Source: Propionibacteriaceae bacterium UBA6238 (GTDB lineage: Bacteria > Actinomycetota > Actinomycetes > Propionibacteriales > Propionibacteriaceae). From it: a stretch of DNA of 5,719 nt. The position numbers and the translations under genes are program-made. Below are positions 1 to 5,614 of this stretch, piece after piece; position 1 is the first letter of the stretch, and each line of letters starts with the position of its first letter. Location: the NCBI GenBank assembly GCA_002441465.1, contig DJWE01000099.1, positions 3,909 through 9,627 on the forward strand, given 5' to 3'. Below the pieces are notes generated by a model. The model saw only the letters and a list, made by a program, of their open reading frames with translations. It had not been told where the DNA came from and ran no database searches.

Positions 1-48
1 GCAGCGAGTTTCTTCGGGGCGGAGCTCGACCGCCAACACCGGAAGTAG
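1..48 (+). CDS. IS3 OrfA, C-terminal end (partial)
   Basis: Fifteen codons in frame 1 end at TAG 46-48 and read AASFFGAELDRQHRK. This resembles the usual C-terminus of actinobacterial IS3 OrfA proteins (…FF.AELDR…), the small helix-turn-helix protein that binds the IS ends. The rest lies left of the window. Frame 3, the -1 frame relative to orfA, is open from base 3 straight into orfB. That fits production of an OrfAB fusion by programmed -1 frameshifting, as known for the family. The run T TTC TTC at 9-15 is a possible but imperfect slippery site. Confidence 0.7.
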   Translation, partial: AASFFGAELDRQHRK

Positions 49-77
49 TCGCGTTCATCGACGCGAACAAGGACGAC

Positions 78-968
78 ATGGTTGAGGGTCGCCCGCTCGG
101 AGTCGAGCCCATCTGCAGCCTGTTGCAGGTGGCTCCGAGCACCTACTACGCAGCGAAGGATCGAGCCCCGTCGGCGCGGGCCCTCCGCGACGCCATCCTC
201 ATCCCGCAGCTGGTGAGGCTCTGGGATGACAACTACCGCGTCTACGGCGTCCGCAAGTTATGGAAGGCCGGCCGCCGTGCCGGGATCGACATCGGCCGAG
301 ACCAGACAGGCCGGTTGATGCGTGCCGCCGGCATGGAGGGCGCGACACGCTCGAAGCGAGTCAAGACCACCAAGGCTGACCCGGCCGCCACCAGGCACCC
401 GGACCTGGTCAAGCGGGAGTTCACCGCGACAGCCCCGAACCGGTTGTGGGTCACAGATCTGACGTTCGTGCCGACGTGGGCCGGTGTCGGCTACGTGTGC
501 TTCATCATCGACGCGTTCTCGCGGATGATCGTCGGCTGGCGGGTCGCTCCACACATGCGCACCGAGATGGTCCTCGACGCGATCGAGATGGCCCGCTGGT
601 CCAGGGGCCATCACCACGGCGATCTGCGTTGTCACAGCGACGCGGGCAGCCAATTCACCTCCATCCGCTACGGAGAGCGACTCGCGGAGATCGGCGCGAC
701 CCCCTCGATCGGAACCGTCGGCGACTCGTTCGACAACGCTCTGGCCGAGACGGTCAACGGCTACTACAAGACCGAACTGGTCCGCGGGCCCGCCCGGTCC
801 GGTCCATGGAAGAGCGTCGAGGACCTCGAGCTCGCGACCCTCGGATGGGTGCACTGGCACAACACGAAGCGCCTCCACGGCTACCTCGGCGACATCCCGC
901 CCGCCGAGTTCGAGCAGGCGTTCTATGCTGGCCAAACCGACCGCACACAGCTGGTCGGAATCAAATAG
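78..968 (+). CDS. IS3-family transposase OrfB (DDE integrase)
   Basis: This is the catalytic half of the IS3 transposase, which cuts and joins the element's ends. Residues about 32-95 match an HTH_21-type DNA-binding region, with a YRVYGVRKLW motif at 53-62. Residues about 118-235 form the RNase-H-like integrase core. The catalytic triad is visible: D127 (in WVTD), D188 (in HSDAGSQ) and E224 (in LAETVNG). There are 35 residues between the last two, and K231 lies seven after the glutamate, the classic DD(35)E arrangement. ATG 78 is the only standard start in this frame within the window. However, family-like sequence begins earlier (VVAFIDANKD, 45-77), so the native protein is probably an OrfAB frameshift product, and ATG 78 may be an internal or minor start. 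The gene stops at TAG 966-968, just before the terminal repeat, and is full length with no internal stops. Confidence 0.95.
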   Translation: MVEGRPLGVEPICSLLQVAPSTYYAAKDRAPSARALRDAILIPQLVRLWDDNYRVYGVRKLWKAGRRAGIDIGRDQTGRLMRAAGMEGATRSKRVKTTKADPAATRHPDLVKREFTATAPNRLWVTDLTFVPTWAGVGYVCFIIDAFSRMIVGWRVAPHMRTEMVLDAIEMARWSRGHHHGDLRCHSDAGSQFTSIRYGERLAEIGATPSIGTVGDSFDNALAETVNGYYKTELVRGPARSGPWKSVEDLELATLGWVHWHNTKRLHGYLGDIPPAEFEQAFYAGQTDRTQLVGIK

Positions 969-971
969 CGC

Positions 972-999
972 GAGTCTCCATCAGACCCAGTGCGGTTCA
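972..999 (+). repeat. Right terminal inverted repeat of the IS3 element
   Basis: This stretch of about 28 bp begins GAGTCTCCATCAG and ends GTGCGGTTCA. Read on the minus strand it starts TGAACCGCAC and ends GGAGACTC, the form typical of actinobacterial IS3 ends (TGAACC…GGAGACTC, with terminal TG/CA). It begins three bases after the transposase stop codon. Its partner lies outside the window, so the inner limit at 972 is by resemblance only. Confidence 0.8.
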
Positions 1000-1672
1000 G
1001 GTCGTCGACGGCTCCCTGCAGCGACTCGGCGTCGAGCGGATCGACCTGCTGTACCAGCACCGCCTCGACCCCGGCGTCCCCATCGAGGAGACCGCCGGCG
1101 CCGTCAAGGGGCTGATCGAGGCGGGTAAGGTGGCCCACTTCGGCCTGTGCGAGGTGGGCGTTGACATCATCCGTCGCGCGCATGCTGTGCAGCCGGTGAC
1201 GGCGCTGCAGTCGGAGTATTCGCTGTGGTGGCGCGAGCCGGAGGCGGAGATCCTGCCCCTGTTGGAGGACTTGGGCATCGGGTTCGTGCCGTTCAGCCCG
1301 TTGGGAAAGGGCTTCTTGACGGGCACCATCCAGAGCGCCGACGACGCGGCGGGTAAGAACGCCGCCATCTTCCCGCGCTTCAACGACGATACCCTGGCCC
1401 ACCACCAGGGGCTTGTCGACGCCGTCGCCGCGGTGGCCAGCAGGCACCGCTGTACGCCTGGCCAGGTCGCGTTGGCGTGGATCATCGCGCGACTGCCGTA
1501 CGCGTCGCCGATTCCGGGCACCAGCAAGGCCGAGCGAGCGACGGAGAACTCCCGCGCCGCGGACGTGCACCTCACGCAGGCCGACGTCGCGGAGCTGGAT
1601 GAGATCTCGGCGAAGTTCCAGGTGGACCCCGTCAGGTACCCGGAGCACATGCAGCGGTGGGTCAACCGCTGA
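1000..1672 (+). pseudogene. Aldo/keto reductase, 5'-truncated by IS insertion
   Basis: From 1001 the frame reads VVDGSLQRLGVERIDLLYQH and continues to a TGA at 1670-1672, giving 223 codons that match the C-terminal two-thirds of an NADP-dependent aldo/keto reductase (usually about 330 residues, TIM barrel). Visible signatures are the YQHR segment with the active-site histidine, LQSEYSLW, the GIGFVPFSPLGKGFLTG strand-loop, the C-terminal IPGTSK cofactor-binding motif and the final MQRWVN. The missing N-terminal third, roughly 105 residues, would carry the catalytic Asp, Tyr and Lys, so the remnant cannot be an active reductase. There is no ribosome site or ATG near the junction. The frame happens to stay open back into the transposase gene, to an ATG at 446, but that part is out-of-frame transposase sequence. 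The lost 5' part should lie left of the IS, beyond the window. Confidence 0.92.
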
Positions 1673-1684
1673 GGTTGTGGGCTT

Positions 1685-1701
1685 CGGCTCGGCAGGAGCC
1701 G
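1685..1701. terminator. Possible hairpin terminator between convergent genes
   Basis: CGGCTC (1685-1690) and GAGCCG (1696-1701) form a 6-bp GC-rich stem with a GGCAG loop, starting 12 bases after the aldo/keto reductase stop. No T-run follows. The position, in the 76-base gap between convergent genes, suits a terminator, but a stem this short is expected by chance in GC-rich DNA. Confidence 0.3.
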
Positions 1702-1748
1702 GCCTGGGCCAATGGGTCCCTGCTAAGTGGCACCACCGCTCGCAGGAG

Positions 1749-2963
1749 CTAGGACCGGTTGCGTGTTCGCCCCTCCGGAATCACCAACTGGGGGAGCGCC
1801 CGGATCATGAACTGGTCGAAGTGCGGGACGGTGAACGCTGCGTACCCGTGCTCTGGCGTGTAGAGCAGCCCCATGTTGATGAGTTCCGCCCGAGTGGGGC
1901 CAAGCTGCGTGGACTGACGCTTCAGTACCGCGGCCACGTCAGCAGCCTTCTGCGGGTCCGGACCTAGACTGGCCATCGCGCGAAGGTAGGCGCGTTGCAG
2001 TTCGGTAGCCCGGTCGAGGCGCACTCTGAAGAATGACGCGTCAAGCTTCGACTCGTAGATCGGGACGGTCTGCTCCACATCGGCTCGGGTGATCTCATTC
2101 CCAGTTGCGATGCCCCAAACCGCGTAGCCAAGCTCCTGGATAAAGTAGGGATAGCCCCCCGTCAGCGTCACCGCGAGGTCGAGTGCCTCGTCGCTGAATC
2201 GCACTCCCTCATCCGCAGCCGGTACAGAGAGAGCCTTGCGGGAGTCGGTGTCAGAAAGCTCACCGATGTGTGGAAACTTGAAGAGCCGCTCCGCGTACGA
2301 CTTGGCGTCGCCCGCCAGTTCGGCAATCTGCGGGAGGCCGGCCGCCACAAGAGTCACGGGCAGTTCCCGCTGGACCACCTTGTGTAGAGCAGCGATCAGG
2401 GCCTCCAGTTGAGGCTTGTGGAGGAACTGCACCTCATCGAACAGCAGCACGACGCCACGCTCCACAGACCTGGCCGCGTCGCCCAACGAAACCAAGAGGT
2501 CTGTCATGTCAAGGGCCAGGTCTCCGTGATCGGCATATCCCTCAGCTGCGCTCTCGGTCATTCCCAACGTCAGCGAGCCAGTCTGGTCGACAGAGAGGGT
2601 GAATGACCGCAAGACGGAGAGCGCATGCTCAAAGCGTTGGTTCCACCTGGCCCGTGGCGACAGTTCAAGGAGGGCGGTGCGGATCCTGGCTCCTACGTCC
2701 AGGCGGAATCTGGAGTCGTCATGTTTGCTCACCTCCAGCTCAACCACCACCCAACCCTCGGCCAATGCCTTGGAGCGGAACTGCCCGAGGAGGACGGTCT
2801 TGCCGACCCCGCGGAGTCCGGTGATGAACATGGACTGCTCGCTGCGTCCCAGCCTCAGCCGCCGCAGCAGGAGATCGAACGAAGCAAGTTGGTCGTCGCG
2901 TCCCACCACTGCCTGGGGTCGTGCACCGGCGTTGGGCGTGTACGGGTTTGAGACAGGGTCCAT
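1749..2963 (-). CDS. AAA/Orc1-like P-loop ATPase (AAA_16 type) with C-terminal winged helix
   Basis: This is a 404-residue cytoplasmic ATP-binding protein of unknown cellular role. The N-terminus (NPYTPNAGARPQAVVGRDDQL, 6-26) is the conserved opening of a widespread actinobacterial ATPase family. Walker A is GLRGVGKT at 49-56 and Walker B is VVLLFDE at 171-177. A strand ending VTLVAAG (203-209) suits sensor 1, and GGYPYFIQ (269-276) lies in the usual lid region. Residues about 310-385 look like a winged helix, suggesting DNA binding or a STAND-type/Orc-like switch. There is no signal peptide or membrane segment. ATG 2963 is preceded by AAGGTGG (plus strand 2968-2974), a good ribosome site, and by an AT-rich promoter island with repeats. 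Base composition is visibly lower in GC than in the kinase gene, a possible sign of transfer. It is convergent with the reductase remnant and divergent from the kinase. The family assignment is firm; the role is not known. Confidence 0.9.
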   Translation of the reverse strand: MDPVSNPYTPNAGARPQAVVGRDDQLASFDLLLRRLRLGRSEQSMFITGLRGVGKTVLLGQFRSKALAEGWVVVELEVSKHDDSRFRLDVGARIRTALLELSPRARWNQRFEHALSVLRSFTLSVDQTGSLTLGMTESAAEGYADHGDLALDMTDLLVSLGDAARSVERGVVLLFDEVQFLHKPQLEALIAALHKVVQRELPVTLVAAGLPQIAELAGDAKSYAERLFKFPHIGELSDTDSRKALSVPAADEGVRFSDEALDLAVTLTGGYPYFIQELGYAVWGIATGNEITRADVEQTVPIYESKLDASFFRVRLDRATELQRAYLRAMASLGPDPQKAADVAAVLKRQSTQLGPTRAELINMGLLYTPEHGYAAFTVPHFDQFMIRALPQLVIPEGRTRNRS

Positions 2964-2980
2964 GGGCCCACCTTATGGAA

Positions 2981-3027
2981 TTTATCTTGGTTTATCTAGA
3001 TATCCTAAATCTGGATAAAATGGATAA
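2981..3027 (-). promoter_or_regulatory. AT-rich promoter/operator island with paired TTATC repeats
   Basis: This stretch stands out as AT-rich in GC-rich DNA, just upstream of the ATPase gene. It contains TTTATCT twice (2981-2987, 2991-2997, 10 bp apart) and, in opposite orientation, GGATAA twice (3013-3018, 3022-3027, 9 bp apart). The two pairs face each other around a centre near 3004. The perfect 10-bp palindrome TATCTAGATA (2993-3002) lies between them. A plausible minus-strand -10 is TAGGAT (3007 down to 3002), which would put transcription start near 2995. The best-spaced -35 is weak. Read on the minus strand, the right-hand pair is TTATCCATT and TTATCCAGA; the latter matches the E. coli DnaA-box consensus at 8 of 9 positions. 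An operator for autoregulation is the simplest reading. Confidence 0.5.
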
Positions 3028-3091
3028 CGCGCCGAGGAGATCGCCAGCACATCACGGACCTGGCGGCCGCTCCCTGAGCGAGGATGCGGTT

Positions 3092-3100
3092 TGCTAGCCT
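3092..3100 (+). promoter_or_regulatory. Candidate extended -10 promoter for leader ORF and kinase
   Basis: TGC TAGCCT at 3092-3100 matches the extended -10 pattern TGN-TANNNT that is common in actinomycetes. No convincing -35 lies 16-18 bp upstream. Transcription would start near 3107 and give a leader of about 144 bases before the kinase start. That leader includes the perfect palindrome GCTCCGGAGC (3119-3128), the 20-codon leader ORF and the ribosome-site hairpin. Confidence 0.4.
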
Positions 3101-3149
3101 GAATGGGCGCAAAGCCGCGCTCCGGAGCCTCGTGAAGGGAGGGACAGAG

Positions 3150-3212
3150 ATGTCACCCATTGCTGTGCACGCCTACTCAACCCCACACACACTTGAGGCT
3201 CCCGCCGCCTGA
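3150..3212 (+). CDS. 20-residue leader peptide ORF upstream of the RIO-like kinase
   Basis: An ATG at 3150 opens a 20-codon frame (MSPIAVHAYS… ending …EAPAA) that stops at TGA 3210-3212. It is preceded by AAGGGAGGG (3135-3143), one of the strongest ribosome-binding sequences in the window. Six or seven bases separate it from the ATG, so initiation is plausible. The frame differs from that of the kinase, so it is not an N-terminal extension. It ends 11 bases before a hairpin that covers the kinase ribosome site, the geometry expected of a regulatory leader peptide or a coupling ORF. The peptide has no run of one amino acid that would suggest an amino-acid attenuator, and I recognise no homologue. 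It could be a chance ORF, but the ribosome site argues against that. Confidence 0.5.
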   Translation: MSPIAVHAYSTPHTLEAPAA

Positions 3213-3223
3213 CATTCACCGCC

Positions 3224-3250
3224 GGGTGCCTCCTCCTCAGGAGAACACCC
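3224..3250 (+). promoter_or_regulatory. Hairpin sequestering the kinase ribosome-binding site
   Basis: GGGTG (3224-3228) pairs with CACCC (3246-3250), and CTCCT (3230-3234) pairs with AGGAG (3239-3243). The result is a ten-base-pair stem with a small internal loop (C opposite AA) and a CCTC apical loop. AGGAG is the only good ribosome site for the TTG start at 3251, so the fold would bury it and end directly against the start codon. Possible alternative partners exist upstream: CACCC inside the leader ORF (3154-3158) could pair with GGGTG, and the leader's own GGAGG (3138-3142) could pair with CCTCC (3229-3233). The pairing is read directly from the sequence; regulation is inferred. Confidence 0.5.
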
Positions 3251-4102
3251 TTGCCAAACCTTCTGTCGTCGTTCAGTTGGAGCGACGCCCCGAATACCGC
3301 CTACTGCGACACCCTCGCCGACAACCAACGCTGGTCCACCTGGGACTCGATCGAGCGGCTCTGCCGCGGACCCGAGCCCTGGCCGGACTGGCTGGTGACC
3401 GCGGCGGCGGCCGTCGACACCGACCTCGGCCTCCTCAAGTCCGGCAAGGAGGCCGACGTCTCCCTGCTCGAACGCGCCGTGCCCGACGACCCGACGCGGT
3501 CCGTCGTCATGGCCGCCAAGCGCTACCGGTCCACCGACCGTCGCCTCTTCCACCGCGACACCGGCTACACCGAGGGTCGCCGCATCCGCAACAGCCGCGA
3601 CACCCGTGCCGTCGCGCGGAAGTCGTCCTACGGCCGCACCGTCGAGGCAGGCCTCTGGGCGCGCGCCGAGTGGAACGCGCTCGTCACCCTCTACACCGCC
3701 GGCGTCCCCGTGCCGTACCCCGTGCAGATCGACGGCACGGAGATCCTCATGGAGTTCATCTCCGACGGCGACGCCGCGGCCCCGCGCCTCCACCAGACCC
3801 GCCCATCGACGGCGCAGCTCGAGCAGCTCTTCGAGCAACTACGAGACGCTATGCAGACCATGGCGCGTCTCGGCCTCGTCCACGGCGACCTCAGCCCGTA
3901 CAACACGCTGGTCACCGGGATAGACGACGAGCCGCGCCTGGTGATCATCGACGTGCCGCAGCTGGTGGACCTGGCGTCCAACCCGTACGCCTTCGACTTC
4001 CTCCACCGCGACTGCACCAACATGGCCACCTGGTTCACCCGCGCGGGGCTGGCGGTCGACGGCGACGACCTCCTCGGGGAGGTGCTGGCCCACGCCTGGT
4101 GA
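3251..4102 (+). CDS. RIO-like serine/threonine protein kinase
   Basis: This is a 283-residue soluble kinase of the RIO1-like family. RIO proteins are ATP-dependent kinases or ATPases with a short kinase fold, linked to ribosome maturation in archaea and eukaryotes. The role of the bacterial forms is not well established. Visible parts are the nucleotide-loop region LLKSGKEADV (61-70), the ATP-binding lysine K90 in MAAKRYRS, hinge residues LMEFI (166-170), the catalytic loop HGDLSPYN (211-218, with D213 and N218), and the metal-binding IIDVPQ (232-237, with D234). All are intact. The segment RLFHRDTGYTEGRRIR (98-113) is typical of actinobacterial members. The start is TTG 3251, the first start codon after the upstream in-frame stop at 3194, with AGGAG at 3239-3243. 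No other good start exists before M87, which already lies in the kinase core. Length is normal. Expression may be limited by the hairpin over its ribosome site. Confidence 0.92.
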   Translation: MPNLLSSFSWSDAPNTAYCDTLADNQRWSTWDSIERLCRGPEPWPDWLVTAAAAVDTDLGLLKSGKEADVSLLERAVPDDPTRSVVMAAKRYRSTDRRLFHRDTGYTEGRRIRNSRDTRAVARKSSYGRTVEAGLWARAEWNALVTLYTAGVPVPYPVQIDGTEILMEFISDGDAAAPRLHQTRPSTAQLEQLFEQLRDAMQTMARLGLVHGDLSPYNTLVTGIDDEPRLVIIDVPQLVDLASNPYAFDFLHRDCTNMATWFTRAGLAVDGDDLLGEVLAHAW

Positions 4103-4110
4103 GCGGCGGC

Positions 4111-4160
4111 GAACCGGTCGTTCTCATGGTTGGTCTACCCGCCTCGAGAGCGACCGGTTC
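4111..4160 (+). terminator. Long stem-loop after the kinase gene, probable terminator
   Basis: Arms 4111-4125 (GAACCGGTCGTTCTC) and 4146-4160 (GAGAGCGACCGGTTC) pair over 15 positions: 14 Watson-Crick pairs and one G-T. The loop is 20 bases. The stem begins eight bases after the kinase stop codon. No T-run follows, as in the tail-less terminators often proposed for actinomycetes. It abuts the next inverted repeat at 4160, so the 3' ends of the two convergent genes each have their own hairpin. Confidence 0.6.
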
Positions 4161-4203
4161 TGTCACACCTACTGCAACACCAATGTTGCAGTAGGTGTTA
4201 CAG
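4160..4203. repeat. 44-bp near-palindrome of four phased CTGYAACA octamers
   Basis: Arms 4160-4179 and 4184-4203 are complementary at 19 of 20 positions (the mismatch is 4164/4199), around a CCAA centre. The arms are made of four copies of one octamer, starting exactly every 12 bp: CTGTCACA (4160), CTGCAACA (4172), TGTTGCAG (4184, inverted) and TGTTACAG (4196, inverted). The stop codon of the AlbA_2 gene (4198-4200 on the minus strand) lies inside the last copy. It may serve as that gene's terminator hairpin, but no T-run follows on either strand. The regular phasing and the recurrence of CTGTAACA at the same gene's promoter suggest protein-binding half-sites. Confidence 0.8.
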
Positions 4204-5610
4204 CTGACCCAGTGCCCAGGTGGCTCGTGGGTCGCGCTTGGAGTTCCCGCGCCACGTGACGATGCCCTCCTGCTCCAGCGCGGCCAGCGCCCGGGTGGCT
4301 GTCATCCGGGTGACGCCGGCCAGGTCGGCCAGCTCCCCGGTGCCCATGGGGCGGTGGTGGAGCCGGAGCACGGTCAGGATGGCCCGAGCACTGGACGTGA
4401 GACGCGCGGCGACCTCCGCGGGGAGGGCGTCGACGGCGAGCAGGGTGAGCTTCACGGAGGAGGACGTCTGCTCGTAGATGGGGTCGGCCAGCCCTCGCCG
4501 TCGCATCTCGCTGAAGAGGCGCCGGATTCCCTCGCCGAGCTCCCGGGTGATTCCCAGGTCGGCACACACCCGGGCGATGCGCGGGTTCCGTGCGTACCGC
4601 GTCACCTCCAGCGGGCGCGACGGGTTGGCAAGCCCCGGGAATCGACCAGGGGAAGTGATCTCCACCCGGTTGGGGAAGATCTCGAACCGGACGTGATCGC
4701 CCATCATGCTGTACGACCGGTGCACGACCGCGTTGACCAGTCCCTCGAGCCAGGCGTCGCGGGGGATGCGTGAGGTGGCCTCGAACAGGCCGGCGGGGCC
4801 GAGCTGCTCCCACTTGGGCATCAGCGGTTCGATCGCCTTGGCCGCTTCCCTGATCTGCTGGGGGATGGAGCCCTCGATCCGCCTCTCTCCCCCCGCCTCG
4901 AGCGTCATCGCGTCGCCCACCCCCCTCTCGTCCGCGCCGTACCTGAGCACGCGCACGAGCGCGTTGGGCAGTTCGCGTTGCGGGCGCTCGTCGAAGAGCA
5001 ACGCCGCAGCAATCGTGACGCGCCCCCGTCGATCGATGAGGTCCCGGGCGGCGAGCGCGCGCTGCGGGGAGCCCACGCCGATGAGCGTGGCGTAGCTGGT
5101 GAGCTGGGCGGGGTCGAGGTCGTCGACGCCCAGCGTGGTCGGTGACGCCTCGTACTGGGCGGCCCCGCGGTCGTAGACCAGCTCGCGCTCCTGCGCAGCC
5201 GTGAGCTTGCGAGACTCGTCACCGATGCGGAGGTAGCAGTCGCCCTTGTGGGTGTGGTGCACCGTCTCCCCGGGCTCCACGCGTAGCACCATCAAAGTCC
5301 GGGCGTCGTCTCCGCCCACGCTCAACTCCTCCACGTGCATGCGCACGGGAGGCTGCGTGAAATCCATGGCCGCCTGCCTGATGGCGTTACGACGCTGCGG
5401 CGGGACATCCTCGAGGACGCCGTCGTGCATGCCGACCACGATGACGCCGCCGTCGGCATTCGCCATGGCGACGAGCGGAACCGCCAGGTCGCGCGGCGAG
5501 ACCCGGGCTGACTTGCGCTCGAACCACTGGTCCTCAGGCACCCTGGCGAGGGCGCTCTCAAGCAGGTCCGGGGTCTGAGCCAGCGCAGCGTCGACGGCGG
5601 CTGATGTCAT
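4198..5610 (-). CDS. AlbA_2 (Schlafen-like) domain and GHKL-like ATPase regulator with winged helix
   Basis: This 470-residue protein belongs to the COG2865-type family of putative transcriptional regulators. Residues about 20-145 form the AlbA_2 domain, with FERK (30-33), the glycine-rich MANADGGVIVVGMHDG (49-64) and HKGDCYLRIGDESRKLT (121-137). Residues about 280-395 resemble the HATPase_c_4 domain, with E289 and N293 in LEGLVNAVVHRSY, the strand VEITSPGRFPG (316-326), and ELGEGIRRLF (356-365). Residues about 405-465 form a winged helix (GELADLAGVTRMTATRALAALEQEGIV). Family members are considered DNA-binding regulators, and some lie near defence or stress genes; the ligand here is unknown. 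ATG 5610 has no clear ribosome site, but TACAGT lies five bases upstream, so the mRNA may be leaderless. The next Met (49) falls inside AlbA_2, so 5610 is the likely start. Repeated CTGYAACA-like sites at both ends suggest autoregulation. Confidence 0.9.
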   Translation of the reverse strand: MTSAAVDAALAQTPDLLESALARVPEDQWFERKSARVSPRDLAVPLVAMANADGGVIVVGMHDGVLEDVPPQRRNAIRQAAMDFTQPPVRMHVEELSVGGDDARTLMVLRVEPGETVHHTHKGDCYLRIGDESRKLTAAQERELVYDRGAAQYEASPTTLGVDDLDPAQLTSYATLIGVGSPQRALAARDLIDRRGRVTIAAALLFDERPQRELPNALVRVLRYGADERGVGDAMTLEAGGERRIEGSIPQQIREAAKAIEPLMPKWEQLGPAGLFEATSRIPRDAWLEGLVNAVVHRSYSMMGDHVRFEIFPNRVEITSPGRFPGLANPSRPLEVTRYARNPRIARVCADLGITRELGEGIRRLFSEMRRRGLADPIYEQTSSSVKLTLLAVDALPAEVAARLTSSARAILTVLRLHHRPMGTGELADLAGVTRMTATRALAALEQEGIVTWRGNSKRDPRATWALGQL

Positions 5611-5614
5611 GGCT

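Larger units (their letters stand above)
1..999 (+). mobile_element. IS3-family insertion sequence, right-hand part
   Basis: The segment carries the end of orfA, a complete orfB transposase and a right terminal inverted repeat, in the usual IS3-family order. The left end, most of orfA and the left inverted repeat lie outside the window. The right boundary is put at 999: the terminal repeat ends in CA there, and from 1001 the sequence reads directly as the interior of an aldo/keto reductase. The element therefore sits inside that gene, in the same orientation. Target-site duplication cannot be checked without the left end; the candidate 3-4 bp copy would start at 1000 (GGT or GGTC). The transposase has no visible defect, so the copy could be active or only recently inserted. 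Confidence 0.93.

Noticed and set aside
258..935. Long minus-strand ORFs opposite the transposase and the reductase
   Set aside because: They are antisense shadows of confidently identified genes, with low-complexity composition and no recognisable domains.
446..1672. A 408-codon plus-strand ORF joining sequence inside the transposase to the aldo/keto reductase
   Set aside because: Its first part is the transposase gene read out of frame (arginine-rich, no family features). Only 1001-1672 is real reductase. The fusion arises because the shadow frame lacks stops in GC-rich DNA.
1673..1748. A small gene between the reductase remnant and the ATPase
   Set aside because: The gap of 76 bases has no start with a ribosome site; only a short GC-rich hairpin is visible.
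3010..3027. DnaA boxes marking a replication origin
   Set aside because: There are only two adjacent imperfect matches, and the actinobacterial consensus has TTG rather than TTA. They are better explained as part of the symmetric repeat island at the ATPase promoter.
3160..4194. A 344-codon plus-strand ORF overlapping the kinase
   Set aside because: It has extreme arginine/proline composition with no motif and lies wholly over the kinase gene in another frame.
4160..4203. CRISPR repeat or attachment site
   Set aside because: There are no direct repeat-spacer units, integrase gene or tRNA gene in the window. The structure is an octamer-based palindrome.
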